From: Peronospora farinosa
Lineage: Eukaryota; Oomycota; Peronosporomycetes; Peronosporales; Peronosporaceae
Assembly (NCBI GenBank): GCA_947646735.1
Contig: CANTFK010000428.1
Coordinates: 1 to 40,074, forward strand
Direction: 5' to 3'
DNA: 40,074 bases
Positions within the stretch are counted from its first letter, which is position 1, and each line of letters starts with the position of its first letter. This document shows, in pieces, positions 10,077 through 20,870 of this stretch. A model generated the notes under the pieces. The model saw only the letters and a list, made by a program, of their open reading frames with translations. It ran no database searches and was not told where the DNA came from. Position numbers and translations under genes: made by a program.

Positions 10077-11079
10077 ATGAATTCTCTCAGCCTCAACAAG
10101 CTCTTCGATGTAAAGGATAAAATAGTGGTCATCACGGGTGGTGGTCGCGGCATTGGCAAGATGATGGCCGACGGTTTCGTGCAAAATGGAGCTCGAGTGT
10201 ACATCGCTTCCCGCGACTTGGAAGCGTGTGCAGCTACCGCCAAGGAGCTCAATGCCAAAGGTCCGGGACAATGCATTCCCGTACGTAGACTATACTCAAC
10301 ACTAACTTGCTGTTGCAAAAGCAATGACGATTGACGTGATAAGGTTAATGTACTCAGCTACGAGCAAATCTAGTGAGCGAGAGTAGTTGCAAGGAATTGG
10401 CGGATGAGATCGCCAAGAAGGAGCGCAGAGTCGACGTGCTTATCAACAACTCGGGCGTTGCATGGGGTGGGGACTTTGACCATCATCCAGAGTCTGGTAC
10501 GAATACGCTACAGGTCGATTTCTTTCTGAGAGGAAATTTGTTCATGGGCTTATTTGTTGTGATCAAATGCTGTTGCTGCCAGCTTGGAACAAAGTCTTGG
10601 CGGTAAATGTGACGTCACCCTTCCATCTGACCAAGTTTCTCTTGCCTCTATTGGACGTCGCTGCAAAGACGTCGGATGCTGCGCGTGTTATTAACGTTGG
10701 ATCAGTGGCTGGGCTCGTACCGCAGCAGATCGACACGATCGCGTACGACACGTCCAAGGCAGCGATCCACCACATGACGCGTGTTCTGGCAGCAAAGCTC
10801 GCGCGTCGTCCGAACGGCGGCCACATTCTGGTGAACGCCATTGCGCCCGGGCTCGTGCCGTCCAAGATGTCAAAGGGCATTTCTTTGGCCACGGGTCTGC
10901 CCATGGATGATCTTGCTGCGGGGATCCCGATCGAGCGACTTGGCCAGGATTCCGATATGGCTGGACTCGCCATTTTTCTGTCGTCCAAGGCGTCAGGATG
11001 GATCACTGGTACGGTGATTGCATCAGACGGTGGTCAAGTGTGTACTATGGTGACTGGTGTGGGTCCCGCGAAGCTGTAG
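10077..11079 (+). CDS. short-chain dehydrogenase/reductase (classical SDR, RhlG / 3-oxoacyl-ACP reductase-like)
   Basis: Three exons (10077-10280, 10358-10496, 10583-11079; introns of 77 and 86 nt) encode 279 residues, the normal length of a classical SDR. All family marks are present: TGGGRGIG cofactor loop (residues 20-27), NNSG (98-101, usually NNAG), structural Asn123, catalytic Ser155, and Tyr169-x3-Lys173 in YDTSK. APGLVPSKM follows, and the chain ends in a DGG motif close to the C-terminus. An Arg in the glycine loop favours NADP(H). Overall sequence style (LINNSGVAWGGDF, WNKVLAVNV) is closest to what is usually annotated as rhamnolipid-type 3-oxoacyl-ACP reductase; the true substrate is unknown. 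No signal peptide is seen, so it is likely cytosolic or organellar. Confidence 0.9.
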
Positions 11080-11585
11080 ACAGAAGCTTTGGTTGTAGTG
11101 GCATGCGTAGTAGATTACCTACGTTCAGTTGAATGGGCATGTGCAGGTACTGCGATTGTTATAAATTTATAGGTGTTAATACTCACTTGTACTATTTTTG
11201 TTAATACTTTAGCATGGGAATCAAGGAGGCAGTGTGTATGACGTCTATGTAGTATGTTAAAGCGTTGACAGATACTATGCCTGCGCAAGGGTCAGCTCGG
11301 ATAGTCGGCGGCGTAACGTGGTGTCCGCATACGTCGATAGCTAGCTGTGAGTCCGTAATTGCAGTCTCCATCTCAAGCATTTCTAGACGGATGTAAGATG
11401 TGCTTCAAGCAATCTTTAATATTTGTTGAGGTAGAGTAATACCGAGTATAGTACTACAGGTCTCATATTTCGTACTAAATATGAAGTTTAGAAATTCATG
11501 CTGTAAAAATATGGCAGATAAATGAGTGAATGCAATTGACGTTTCTAACCGCCACCAGCCAATCAATTAATATAATTGACTGTCT
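11080..11585. other. intergenic region, no feature recognised
   Basis: The 506 bases between the dehydrogenase stop and the RRM-protein start hold no open frame with coding character, no repeat and no tRNA-like structure that I can see. The last 120 bases are AT-rich and presumably carry the promoter of the RRM gene. Confidence 0.6.
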
Positions 11586-12533
11586 ATGGTGAACGCCAAG
11601 CAGCGTCGCAAGCTCCTGCGCGAACAGCAGCAGCCAAAGCAACAAGAGGAAGGCATTAGCATCAAGGAAGAAATCAAGGAGGAGGTCACAGCAATAGTAT
11701 CAGCAGCAACAACTCAAGACGATGACGAGCAACGTAACACCAAAGAGCGTCGCCGGTTGGCACGCCTAGCAAAGCAGAAAATTGAAGTTGTGACTGGAAA
11801 AGATGAGACCATAGTGGCTACAAGTAAAGTGACAAATGATGATACTGATGAGCCAATGAACGCCCAGCAGCGTCGTCTGTTGAAGCGTCAAACGAAGCGG
11901 AAACTCGAGGGAGTCGAAGACGCAAAGCCGCTGCAAAAGGAGAAGAAGCGGAAGAAACAGAAGAAGGACGAGGATAACGATGTCCACAAGAGCATTCACT
12001 TGACGTTGTTTGTAGGACAGCTGCCATTTCGTGCTACTGAGGGAATGATCCGGAAACATTTTGCAGAGGCGGGTGATATCAAGCTCCGCATGCTGACGGA
12101 CAAGAAGACTAAAAAGTTCAAAGGCACGGCATTTATTGAGGTGAAGGACAGTAAGGCACTGGGTGCCGCACTTTCGCGTCATCATACGTTGTTGCAGGGA
12201 CGTCGGATCAATGTCGAGTTGACTGCCAGTGGTGGAGGCAACAAGTCGGAGAACCGACGCAACAAAATTGATTTGTTGAGGAAGAAACAAAGCAGCGTTC
12301 AGGTGACAAAGACCAAGGCGTTGATTCAGAAACACATTGACGGACCAGAGTATAAGCTCAAGCAGGAGGACGTGGATGATAGGATGATTGATTTTTTGTC
12401 GTGGTTCGATTATGAAACGGCTAAGAATGCGTTGGATGAGTACAACCGCTGTGTGAGCGATCGTGTGAATAACCGCAAGGCCTTTTTCATGGGAATCTTG
12501 AAGCGATTTCGACAGACAGACGGCGAGGAGTAG
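11586..12533 (+). CDS. Nop6-like RRM protein with hnRNP-Q-type C-terminal module (putative ribosome biogenesis factor)
   Basis: A single exon of 315 residues. The first 135 residues are charged, with two NAKQRRKLL / NAQQRRLLKR repeats and a basic cluster KEKKRKKQKK that looks like a nucleolar signal. One RRM spans about residues 138-218, with RNP2 LFVGQL and RNP1 KGTAFIEV, followed by NVELTASGGGNKSENRRNKI, a signature of Nop6-type proteins that assist early 40S assembly. The last 50 residues (FDYETAKNALDEYNRC...NNRKAFFMGILKRFRQ) resemble the acidic N-terminal domain of hnRNP Q/R, where the motif reads NKSAFLCGVMKTYRQ. That module is not part of classical yeast Nop6. Nuclear or nucleolar location is inferred. 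Confidence 0.82.
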   Translation: MVNAKQRRKLLREQQQPKQQEEGISIKEEIKEEVTAIVSAATTQDDDEQRNTKERRRLARLAKQKIEVVTGKDETIVATSKVTNDDTDEPMNAQQRRLLKRQTKRKLEGVEDAKPLQKEKKRKKQKKDEDNDVHKSIHLTLFVGQLPFRATEGMIRKHFAEAGDIKLRMLTDKKTKKFKGTAFIEVKDSKALGAALSRHHTLLQGRRINVELTASGGGNKSENRRNKIDLLRKKQSSVQVTKTKALIQKHIDGPEYKLKQEDVDDRMIDFLSWFDYETAKNALDEYNRCVSDRVNNRKAFFMGILKRFRQTDGEE

Positions 12534-12839
12534 ATCAGCTACTCTCTTTCAGGAATCGCTTTGGATATAATGATAGAGACAAGTTGCATCTCGTATAAAT
12601 CAACCTTTTATCTAGCTCATCTTCGTTCGATTGCATCCATCTCCGAACAACTTTTTCATACAAAAATATCGCAAAAGATGTAGCCGTTAGATATTGCCGG
12701 GTATACTGTATAATTTAATGTGGTATTGCAATAATAGGACAGCATACAGTATCACGTCGCAGTTGGCAAAAAACCCAACATTTTCCACTTGTTTTTGTCA
12801 TTTTTCAATAACTTTTTCCAACTGACATAAAAATAACTA
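12534..12839. other. intergenic region upstream of SELO
   Basis: AT-rich and free of open frames. The 3' end carries the pyrimidine-rich promoter-like element described at 12797-12819, 20 bases before the SELO start codon. Confidence 0.55.
12797..12819 (+). promoter_or_regulatory. oomycete-type initiator plus flanking element before SELO
   Basis: GTCATTTTTCAATAACTTTT fits the oomycete core promoter, an initiator (YTCAnTYY-like) followed directly by a CAAnnTTT-type flanking region. It lies 20 bases before the start codon, which would give a very short leader. Assigned by motif only. Confidence 0.4.
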
Positions 12840-14774
12840 ATGGCTCGTATGGTCACTAACAGTCGTATCGGTCTTTCTCGCTCTCTTAGCGGATGGCGAC
12901 GTCTTCCAGGCTCTAATTTTGACAATAAAGTATTGCAAGAACTTCCGATTGATTCTGAACCTCGAAATTTTGTGCGCAGTTCCGTTCCCCGTGCGTGTTT
13001 TTCTCGTGTAAAGCCCACACCAATTATCAATCCGGAATTGGTCGTGATTTCTCCTAATTCCTTACTTTTAGCTGGTATTGAGCTAAAAGATAATGTTCAT
13101 CAGGGTAAATACCTAGGAATTAATGCTAAAAATCAAGATATTAAGGGTGAAGACGATAATTTTGAACCACTGGACACTCTTGTGCCAATTTTAGCTGGCA
13201 ATACATTGCTTCCAGGCTCCGAGACGGCGGCTCAATGTTATTGCGGCCATCAATTTGGATTTTTCTCGGGACAATTGGGAGATGGAGCTGCTGTTTATCT
13301 GGGTGAAGTGGTGACTGGAGATGAACGGTGGGAGGTGCAGCTTAAGGGGTCCGGACTCACTCCTTATTCTAGAACGGCTGATGGCAGAAAAGTGCTGAGA
13401 TCGACGTTACGAGAATTTTTAGGCAGTGAAAACATGTTTGCTCTAGGAGTGCCAACTACTCGCGCAGGGAGTGTAGTAGTGTCCAGAGAGACTCAAGTGT
13501 TACGAGACATTTTCTATAATGGCAACACCAAGATGGAGCCGACGGCGGTGGTTACGAGAATTGCAAAGAGTTTCTTGAGATTTGGCACTTTTGAGATTTT
13601 TAAGGACAAAGATCATTTCACGGGTCTTGCAGGGCCAAGTGCCCATGTGGAACACAAAGAGGAGATGATGAGACAGATGCTGGACTTTACTATCATACAA
13701 TATTTCCCGGAGATAAAAGGAGGAGACAAGTATGAAAAGTTTTTTGAAGAAGTGGTGCGTCGTACGGCAAAGCTCGTGGCAAAATGGCAGACAATTGGGT
13801 TCTGTCACGGTGTGTTGAACACAGACAACATGAGCATCGTGGGTGACACGCTGGACTACGGTCCGTTTGGCTTTATGGAGCACTTTAATCCAAAGCACAT
13901 ATGCAACACGTCAGATGACCGCGGTCGCTACCGCTATGAGGCCCAGCCTGAAATTTGCAAGTGGAACTGCAGTGTACTAGCTGATCAGCTTGGATTGGTG
14001 GTAGATCGTGCACGACTTGATTCTGCCCTAGCGGCGTTCGAAAGATATTACGAAGAAGAGTATATGCGTTTAATGCGTGAAAAACTTGGCATTGCATCGC
14101 CTCATCTTGCAGAGGACAAGATGCTTGTGGATACGTTGTTTGACGTGCTGGCCCATACTGGTGCGGATTTTACTTGTACGTTCCGGAACCTTTCGAGACT
14201 TGACGCTTTCGACTCTGGTGAGTCTCGTGATGTTGTGCTGAACCAACTTGTGGCACTGTCGGAGACCTTGGGTCAGCGGAAGCGAAAATTGGAGCAGGAA
14301 TCAGTTGGAGTCTCAGATGCCCAATTTGACATGATCGTGATGATGCTTCAGGATAATCCTGGGCGTGCTAGTCAATACGGAATTACTCCTGCCTTGGTCT
14401 CTCAGATGAAGGCCAATCGTGAAGCAAAGAAGACACTTGACGCAACTACCGAAGATGAACGCATGAATAGTATTCGCGTTGCGTGGGAAGACTGGATTGA
14501 TGTTTACATCTCGCGAATCAAGGAAACAGGAAATGCTGCTAGCGATGGTGAGCGTCGTAGCCGCATGCTCGAGGTCAATCCATTGTTTGTGCTACGAAAC
14601 CATGTTGCTCAAAAGGCCATCGATTTGGCCCATGCAGGTGACTATGATGGCGTTCAACATATTTTTGAGCTGCTGACGCACCCGTTTGATGAGCCCAGTG
14701 ACGAAAGTGATCTCGAGTATGCTCGGCCGCAAGATCCGTCAACTGCCCCGCTTTGTGTATCGTGTTCGTCGTAG
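12840..14774 (+). CDS. SELO: Selenoprotein O homologue (SELO / YdiU-type protein AMPylase), cysteine form
   Basis: An intronless gene of 644 residues, the usual length of eukaryotic SELO. It is a pseudokinase-fold enzyme that binds ATP in flipped orientation and AMPylates protein hydroxyls. Visible marks are GQLGDGAA, the ATP-binding Lys in QLKGSG (about 168), SRTADGRKVLRSTLREFL, the catalytic-loop HGVLNTDNMS (about 323-332), and the metal-binding DYGPFGFMEHF (about 338). The first 24 residues are rich in Arg/Ser and lack acidic residues, as in a mitochondrial presequence. The protein ends in CVSCSS. Animal SELO has selenocysteine three residues from the end; here an ordinary TGT Cys stands there, making a CxxC pair. 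The family protects against oxidative stress through regulation of mitochondrial proteins. Confidence 0.95.
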   Translation: MARMVTNSRIGLSRSLSGWRRLPGSNFDNKVLQELPIDSEPRNFVRSSVPRACFSRVKPTPIINPELVVISPNSLLLAGIELKDNVHQGKYLGINAKNQDIKGEDDNFEPLDTLVPILAGNTLLPGSETAAQCYCGHQFGFFSGQLGDGAAVYLGEVVTGDERWEVQLKGSGLTPYSRTADGRKVLRSTLREFLGSENMFALGVPTTRAGSVVVSRETQVLRDIFYNGNTKMEPTAVVTRIAKSFLRFGTFEIFKDKDHFTGLAGPSAHVEHKEEMMRQMLDFTIIQYFPEIKGGDKYEKFFEEVVRRTAKLVAKWQTIGFCHGVLNTDNMSIVGDTLDYGPFGFMEHFNPKHICNTSDDRGRYRYEAQPEICKWNCSVLADQLGLVVDRARLDSALAAFERYYEEEYMRLMREKLGIASPHLAEDKMLVDTLFDVLAHTGADFTCTFRNLSRLDAFDSGESRDVVLNQLVALSETLGQRKRKLEQESVGVSDAQFDMIVMMLQDNPGRASQYGITPALVSQMKANREAKKTLDATTEDERMNSIRVAWEDWIDVYISRIKETGNAASDGERRSRMLEVNPLFVLRNHVAQKAIDLAHAGDYDGVQHIFELLTHPFDEPSDESDLEYARPQDPSTAPLCVSCSS

Positions 14775-15159
14775 ATAATATTTGCCGTCAGCACCATGAA
14801 AATCTTGAAGACTACGCTGGTGCAGCTTGTTTCTGCGTTGATATCTGTGTTCATGAAACTCGTGAACATTGAAAAGATGATTTTGTGTTTTCCCGGGAAG
14901 GTTTACAGTTAAGATAAGGCACAACAAGGTCATGTTTCTTGCGCCTATATGTTTGATATACTGTAAACAGTGCTGCAGTGAGCGTAAGCACTTGCCACTT
15001 AGAACGTGCTCTCATAAGCAAAACGTCTTCAAGGACCAGTTTTTTTCCAGTAACAAACAATGTTCTTAGGAGTTCACGCAAGAGGAACGTTTCAATCACC
15101 AACAAAGTGTTCGTCTATTGAGTGACGTGTCACCATCAAATTGTCACCAATGCTCTCAT
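14775..15159. other. intergenic region between the convergent SELO and BMS1 genes
   Basis: It must hold both 3' ends. A minus-strand open stretch (14851-15105) has its first true ATG only at the MRARSKWQ position, about 50 codons from its stop, and could encode a short protein with one hydrophobic segment (LTLTAALFTVY) followed by RRKK. There is no further support, so I do not call it as a gene. Confidence 0.5.
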
Positions 15160-18100
15160 CTAGCTGCCTGATGCCTTCATTGCACGGAAAGCCGTCTCCT
15201 TACCCTCTGCACGATACTTTGCCTTCTTCTCTGCTTTGTGCACGCCTTCAAACTGTTTCTCCTCGCGCCGTTTGCGCTTCAGGTTCTCTGCGTTGCGTTG
15301 GCTCTGTCGCTCCTTACGTGTGGCCTCACGGTCGCGACGTACAGTATTAACGCGAAGCATGAAACCATACTTCTTTTTCTCCTCTGGCTCCAGCACAACC
15401 GCACGACTGGCCAGGTAGCCCTTCTTGACACCCTTCTTCTTGTCCTCCTTAGGCTTACTGGCAAACGGCAAGTTAGCCTGCAACTTCTTCGGCACCTTCA
15501 GCGCAGCAAACTTGCGTTCGGTACGCAGGATAGGTTTGTATAGCGAATCTGGGTTCACAGGTACTGCCAACTTTTGCGCCTTGCGAAGCTCGTACGTGGT
15601 CTTCATGAGCCCTAACGTACTCTTTTTGGAGCCCATGACGTTCGTGAGCAAAGACGTCACAGGGTTGTACAATTGTTTGGGATCAACGGGCACCCATGTG
15701 CGGCAGAACACCAAATCACTTTTCAGAATCTTGTCTTCGAAGGTGGCACGGAAATCACCCTTCTCGCCGCGAAGTGCTTTCTTGATCCGACCACGTACAC
15801 CACTCACAGTGCGAACACTGGCGCCCTCAAACTTGGCCACTTCCAGTTCTGTGTTAAACATGCCCTTGATGAAGGCAGTGTTCTTGTGAATTTTGCTCGG
15901 CGTACCGATCAGCTTGAGCTTCTTCACCACATTAAACTTGTGGTCCAGTTCCAGTACGACGCCAGTACCACTGACGCGAAACCCTTCGGCATTATTTGAC
16001 AATGTCTGAAAGGCCACTACGCCAGTGTTGGGCGGGCACATGGGTCCAAAAATCGTAGCATGACAATGCATGTGTTCTGGTGTGTACTTCAGATAGCGAT
16101 GACGTTCATTCGTGTCTTCGATCGAATATACAGGCAAGCTCTGAAACCGCCGCCAACCGATGGAGAATACCAGCGGGTCATTGGTCTTTAGAATCTTCCT
16201 GTGCCAACGGTGTTTCTTAAAGCGCATGCGAACGAGCCCTAGGGTGTCCTCCATAGTAGGCAGACCACCCACAACGATCGGATTCTTTGGATCATAATAC
16301 CGGACAAATTCAGCGGGCACGCCTGAGAACTCAATTCGGACATAAAGTCCGTTACGAAAGCCTTCCAGCTGAAGCCGCATGTCCTCACCTTCTTCACCAA
16401 ACTCCTCTGCATTACGCTGTGCCTGCTCTTCGCGAAGGCGCTTGGCTTCGACCATAACCTCTGTCAATTCTTCATCCTCGTCATCCTTGCTTTTCTTTTG
16501 GCCACCAACTTCCACGTCATCATCATCATCCTCTACTCGCTTCGTTGACTTCTGCGCACGGAGACGCTCGCGAATTTGTTCATCGGTCTCTACGTTATCT
16601 CCCTCGTCGTCGCTTTCCCCACTGTTGTTCATACCACTATCGACACTATCAGCACCCTTGTGAACCTCACCAGTCTCCAAATTTTCGAAAGAACCGTCCA
16701 TTTCGTCATCGTTCGTTGGGTCAGCATTGACATCATCGACATCCTCTTCACCATCATCGTTGCTGCTTTTCTTGTTAGTGCGTTTCCACGATCCAGTCAC
16801 AAACCGGTTACGAAGGTTTTCAAGGACATCTGGCATCGTCCAGTCGTTCCCATCATCAGAGCCCAGATGCAAACGAGAGCAATCAATCGCATTAATAGCG
16901 TTGTACTTTTCGGATGCTGACGAAGACACTCCCAAAGCGTTAGATTTTCGCTTCAGCGTGAAAAAGCTGTCGTCGTCATCGTCGTTATCTTCATTTAACG
17001 CGCATTTGCCATTCTTAGTTTCCTCCCCGTTTTCCAAATCGCGCTCAGTCATGTGAAGCTTTTGGCGCTCACCGTACACAAGTTCCATCAGGTTGACATC
17101 GGACTGTTCTCGCTCCAAGAAATTAGCAGCGGCACGAGAAACCATATTCTCCTTCCACCGCAGCTGCGACTGCTCTTCAGTGACCTCTTTCTCATCTTCG
17201 TCGTCGCTGTCACCATCGTCGTCATCGTCATCGTCGTCGTCATCATCGTCTGAATCTGAAACGGCACTGCTGTTCAAGATCGCACTGGGCTCCTCGTCCT
17301 CGTCGAATACTGCTCGTCGACGCATCCGACCAGTACTGTCACGAACAATAGCTTCCTTAGGTTTGCCTATATTGGCTTGTCCATCGTCATCGTCATCATC
17401 GCTGTCATCATCAGTGTCATCTTCCTCTTCCTCCTCGTCGCTGTCTACTTCGTCTGCACGGATAGCAGCGGTGCTCTTAAAAAGTGACAGACTGGCACCC
17501 TTCAGCCTTTCATCAAGACCAACATCCATCTTTTGCATACTCTGAACCATCTCAACACCTTCACCGCCCAATCCAATACGCATCCCACTTTTTCCTGTAA
17601 TCTCTATGTCATCTGCATCGTACTCATCAGCCACAACATCTCCAGTGTCCGGGTTCGTGTAATTCAACTGGCTCAAATTAATATACATGGCATCCTTGTC
17701 GTACATAATGTTGCCAACATCCGACATTGGTGCATACAAGAGCGTATCTTTCTGAGTCAAATGTTTCTTCTTTCCATTTTTGTCCACACCTATTTTGCTC
17801 GATGGTACATTGCATGGATCAGGCATTGCCGTGACACTGTCCATATAGAAATCACCTGCACCTGCAATATGCATCTTCATATCGGGTTTCAAATGGGTAC
17901 CACGCAAATATCCATACAATGTCACACGTCGATCCACCATTGGATTATGTTGAATATCATTCGGTGCTGTCACATCCTCAAACCGATCCACCAACATATA
18001 AGAATGTGAATTTCGCCATGTCAGTGGTCGAAATTTCATCCTGGAAATATACAAGGATAAATTATTAATCTCTCCTTTTGGATATTTGTTGGCTGAGATT

Positions 18101-18768
18101 CCAGAAAAGTAAAAAAGTTTGGCGCCTTGATAAATTTCAGTCCAAAAACGTGCTTTGAGTCGTTTTTTCGTTTTCCGAAGACTTTTGGTCTTTCGAAACC
18201 CATCCAAATGGGTCAAAATACCCATCACTTTTGGAAATCCTGACACTTGCAGGATGTTCAGAAACTCAAAGGTTTCCATTTCAAACCCAAAACTTGCATC
18301 CACCAGTAGCAAGACAAGGTCGGCAATCTTGGCAAGATCAATCATAGCGTTTAAATCATTCGGACATTCAAAAAAAGTGATACGACGGTCTTTTCCACTT
18401 ACTACCGTCACTGGTCCTTTCACTTCAACAAGATTATGACGAGTATATCGTTTCACTAATGAACGAATTACAGTACTCTTGCCACTACCAGGTGGCCCCA
18501 TCACAACGACAGAAATAGGTGGTGGTAAATTTTCATCCCGGTTTTGTTGTGGTACATATTCCTTACGATGTGCACGGTCCAAGTTGCGTTGAATGGTCTT
18601 GCGTGCCCGACCAGCTTTTGCAACACCAAAAGCTTTGGGATTTTTACGTTGTTCAGCTAAGGATGGCTGCTCTTTTTTTTGTTTTTCATAATCTTTACGC
18701 TTTTGTTTGTTCACTTTAGCACCAGACTTGGACTTTCGATGACCTTTGACTGCTGTAGACACATCCAT
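15160..18768 (-). CDS. BMS1: BMS1, ribosome-assembly GTPase of the small-subunit processome
   Basis: A single exon of 1202 residues, close to yeast and human BMS1 length. The N-terminus is very basic ([15 protein letters not shown]). The GTPase has P-loop GPPGSGKST (91-99), a [14 protein letters not shown] segment, [25 protein letters not shown] and a THLDGF base-recognition motif. BMS1-like GTPases are known to depart from NKxD there. A central acidic region (about 430-800) includes a run of 12 Asp. The C-terminal RIBIOP_C domain holds the conserved [34 protein letters not shown] and RTWVPVDP blocks. BMS1 binds Rcl1 and U3 snoRNA and acts in 18S rRNA processing in the nucleolus. Convergent with SELO; co-directional with the next gene upstream, 193 bp away. 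Confidence 0.97.
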   Translation of the reverse strand: MDVSTAVKGHRKSKSGAKVNKQKRKDYEKQKKEQPSLAEQRKNPKAFGVAKAGRARKTIQRNLDRAHRKEYVPQQNRDENLPPPISVVVMGPPGSGKSTVIRSLVKRYTRHNLVEVKGPVTVVSGKDRRITFFECPNDLNAMIDLAKIADLVLLLVDASFGFEMETFEFLNILQVSGFPKVMGILTHLDGFRKTKSLRKTKKRLKARFWTEIYQGAKLFYFSGISANKYPKGEINNLSLYISRMKFRPLTWRNSHSYMLVDRFEDVTAPNDIQHNPMVDRRVTLYGYLRGTHLKPDMKMHIAGAGDFYMDSVTAMPDPCNVPSSKIGVDKNGKKKHLTQKDTLLYAPMSDVGNIMYDKDAMYINLSQLNYTNPDTGDVVADEYDADDIEITGKSGMRIGLGGEGVEMVQSMQKMDVGLDERLKGASLSLFKSTAAIRADEVDSDEEEEEDDTDDDSDDDDDDGQANIGKPKEAIVRDSTGRMRRRAVFDEDEEPSAILNSSAVSDSDDDDDDDDDDDDGDSDDEDEKEVTEEQSQLRWKENMVSRAAANFLEREQSDVNLMELVYGERQKLHMTERDLENGEETKNGKCALNEDNDDDDDSFFTLKRKSNALGVSSSASEKYNAINAIDCSRLHLGSDDGNDWTMPDVLENLRNRFVTGSWKRTNKKSSNDDGEEDVDDVNADPTNDDEMDGSFENLETGEVHKGADSVDSGMNNSGESDDEGDNVETDEQIRERLRAQKSTKRVEDDDDDVEVGGQKKSKDDEDEELTEVMVEAKRLREEQAQRNAEEFGEEGEDMRLQLEGFRNGLYVRIEFSGVPAEFVRYYDPKNPIVVGGLPTMEDTLGLVRMRFKKHRWHRKILKTNDPLVFSIGWRRFQSLPVYSIEDTNERHRYLKYTPEHMHCHATIFGPMCPPNTGVVAFQTLSNNAEGFRVSGTGVVLELDHKFNVVKKLKLIGTPSKIHKNTAFIKGMFNTELEVAKFEGASVRTVSGVRGRIKKALRGEKGDFRATFEDKILKSDLVFCRTWVPVDPKQLYNPVTSLLTNVMGSKKSTLGLMKTTYELRKAQKLAVPVNPDSLYKPILRTERKFAALKVPKKLQANLPFASKPKEDKKKGVKKGYLASRAVVLEPEEKKKYGFMLRVNTVRRDREATRKERQSQRNAENLKRKRREEKQFEGVHKAEKKAKYRAEGKETAFRAMKASGS
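17213..17260 (+). repeat. GTC/ATC trinucleotide tract encoding the poly-Asp run of BMS1
   Basis: An impure CATCGTC-type microsatellite. On the minus strand it encodes about 12 consecutive Asp residues; a second, more interrupted tract lies at 17383-17450. Mixed GAC/GAT codons show that it is maintained at protein level rather than being a fresh expansion. Confidence 0.7.
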
Positions 18769-18793
18769 TCACTCGAGAGACTGACTTTCTAGA

Positions 18794-18804
18794 GACAAAT
18801 GATA
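18794..18804 (-). promoter_or_regulatory. possible initiator of BMS1
   Basis: On the minus strand TATCATTTGTC lies about 25-35 bases before the BMS1 start codon and matches the pyrimidine-TCATT core of oomycete initiators. Motif evidence only. Confidence 0.3.
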
Positions 18805-18961
18805 CACTGACGCTGATGATGATGTTGCCAAAACAGCTGTTAATTTGGGTGGCTGCGACGAAATGGATGGTCGCAATGACCAAAGTACGATGTGATGTGG
18901 AGAACATACAAGAAACAGGAGAACTTGTGGGAATTGATACCCTGTACATCTCGATTGGGAC

Positions 18962-20870
18962 TCAAAACAATTCGTTTTCTTTCGCTAGACGAAGTAGACC
19001 AACTGCTCCAGTGCAGGCAAATGGTTCAAATGGTGTACTTGCCCCCTCGTCGTCGCTTTCATCCGTTTCTACTTTTAACTTGTGCAGTTTTTTGGAACGT
19101 TTCGTGTGTTTCATGCGTCTTTGTCGCGGTCCAACAGCTGTACAAAGTGTTTCTCCATCGCCAGGTTTACATGTTCCAAGCTTCTGCTGATGCCGTTGAG
19201 CTTGCATTTGAGTAACCTTTTCACCTTCATCCTCGCTTTCGTCACTGTCAAAGTCAGCGCCATAACCATCGGAATCATTGTCATGATGAATCTTTTGATG
19301 AAATGATTCGTCACAACCCCGATCACTATCGTCTTGTACGTGCCAGGAGTCTTTGTCGACTACCGTGTGTGTCACTTCATCCAATCGTCCAATTGCATCG
19401 TCATTTGCCCAGCAATCTCTTACATCATCTCCGGCCTTGTCCTCCTCGTCCACAATGTCATAGGTAGCTCGCTCTTCACCTGATGACACACAAACACTAT
19501 CTTCATCCGAGCCACTAGCGTTCTGAGGTGGTATCCTAGACTTCAAGGGAAGACGTCCAAAGTCCTTCTTCCATAGACGCAAAATATGAATATGGTGATC
19601 AAAGAGCAACTGGAAATGATCTTCCGTTGTGGCCTGTTGGCTAAAATCACGAGGCAAGCGGCTAAACACCATGGCGATCACCATATCCAGCACATTCATA
19701 TTTGTAGTCACACCATTTTCTCCGCCAGGGTTGCCAAATGCACTATAGCATTCTTCTTCTTCCAGCTCGGGTTCGGTTAGGTAAGTATCCAACAGTATCA
19801 TCAAACGGTTTTCGATATCCTCCAGCTTTCGCAGCATCAAGTACTGTCCCGTAGGCTTGCCTTCTTGACTCGTCATTTTCTCTAGTTTTTCCCGAAACGA
19901 ATCGCGTAGGCGAGTAAGCTATTCACATTCAAAAAGCACAAGTGGTCGAGTCAGCACAAATGAAACACCAGTCAAAGTGTTGCCAGCAAACCAATGGCAG
20001 CTCACCTCATCGATCTCGTCACAAAGTCCTTGTTGCTTCTCTTCATAGTGTTTGAATTCCTGTTCCGCCAGCAGCTCCAACTCGGTTATCACGTCCCTTT
20101 TCCACCGAATATCCCGCGAACATCGACGCAGACAATTCTTCAAGTACTCGACACTTTTCCATTTTGACGGATACGATAATGTGTGTAAATACTCGTGCAG
20201 TGGAACACCATCAATGTCGGTAGGGTAATCAACCATAGCAAAAATATCGTCTGGATACGCAGCATGCAGACCGTCCATCATGGCACGTGATGTTCCATAC
20301 GTGCAGTGAAAACACAACTCTGTCAATAATGTCAAAAATACATATCCATCGTGTCAATACCAGTCTCAATTGTCAAAATTGACCATGGTCAACAATAGAC
20401 GTACTTTGTTCAAAAAATACTTCTGCCAATTGTGAAAAATGCTCGTGCAGCGTATTTTTGACACGGTGGAAAACTTCCATTACATCAAACACCTCCACCT
20501 CGTTTATGTCTGGAAAATGCTGCCGCCGTACACGTGTGAGATTTACGAGGAGTCTGGGAAAATCATCCGGTAATTCTAGCGTCGGTTCGTGTTCCCAGTC
20601 GTCCTTTTCCTGCTCCGTTTCGACATTTTTGACATTTTTGACACATGAATTTGCTTCAATCTCCCAGTCGTGAGTTTCCCACGAGTCTTCGACATCATTT
20701 TTGACACTTTTGTTGTCCTTGCGTATGGATGTTGAAGAAAGTGCAGCGTTAATTTGGAGAAAAGAGGCTGGCAAGGCAATTCTCATGGTCATGGACGAGT
20801 CAGAAATGACGCGCGGGAACCCGCGTGGAGCATCCACGGGACGAGACAATACCTCCATTTTCCTGATCAT
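18962..20870 (-). CDS. unrecognised 578-residue protein with coiled coil and acidic low-complexity tail
   Basis: Three exons on the minus strand, 20870-20405, 20319-20006 and 19918-18962, with GT-AG introns of 85 and 87 nt. I do not recognise the family. Residues 1-155 contain a Lys/Glu/Val-rich linker (NVKNVETEQEKDDWE) and a helical VFHRVKNTLHEHFSQLAEVFFEQ stretch. About 156-270 has a Cys/His-containing CFHCTYG, DDIFAMVDYPTDIDG, and a long charged helix, likely coiled coil (WKRDVITELELLAEQEFKHYEEKQ). About 270-400 holds LRKLEDIENRLMILLDTYL, VLDMVIAMVFSRLP and HHIHILRLWKKDFGRLP, which look like a folded helical domain. The rest is acidic/Ser-rich and ends in a basic KHTKRSKKLHKLK plus DESDDEG, suggesting a nuclear protein. 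The ATG in DAMIRKM was taken as start; the frame is open for 11 codons further upstream without another ATG. Confidence 0.7.

Noticed and set aside
10563..11006. 147-codon minus-strand frame opposite the short-chain dehydrogenase
   Set aside because: Fully overlapped by an exon with all SDR catalytic motifs; typical shadow frame in GC-rich coding DNA.
11766..12335. 189-codon minus-strand frame opposite the RRM protein
   Set aside because: Leu-rich shadow produced by Lys/Gln/Glu codons of the sense gene; no family resemblance.
14851..15105. Small minus-strand membrane-protein-like frame between SELO and BMS1
   Set aside because: It lacks an ATG for most of its length and occupies the space needed for the two 3' ends; no supporting exon upstream.
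17093..17545. Long Ser-rich plus-strand open frame opposite BMS1
   Set aside because: It is the antisense of the Asp/Glu-rich tract of BMS1; GAC/GAT codons read backwards give Ser/Ile/Val runs. No independent coding signal.
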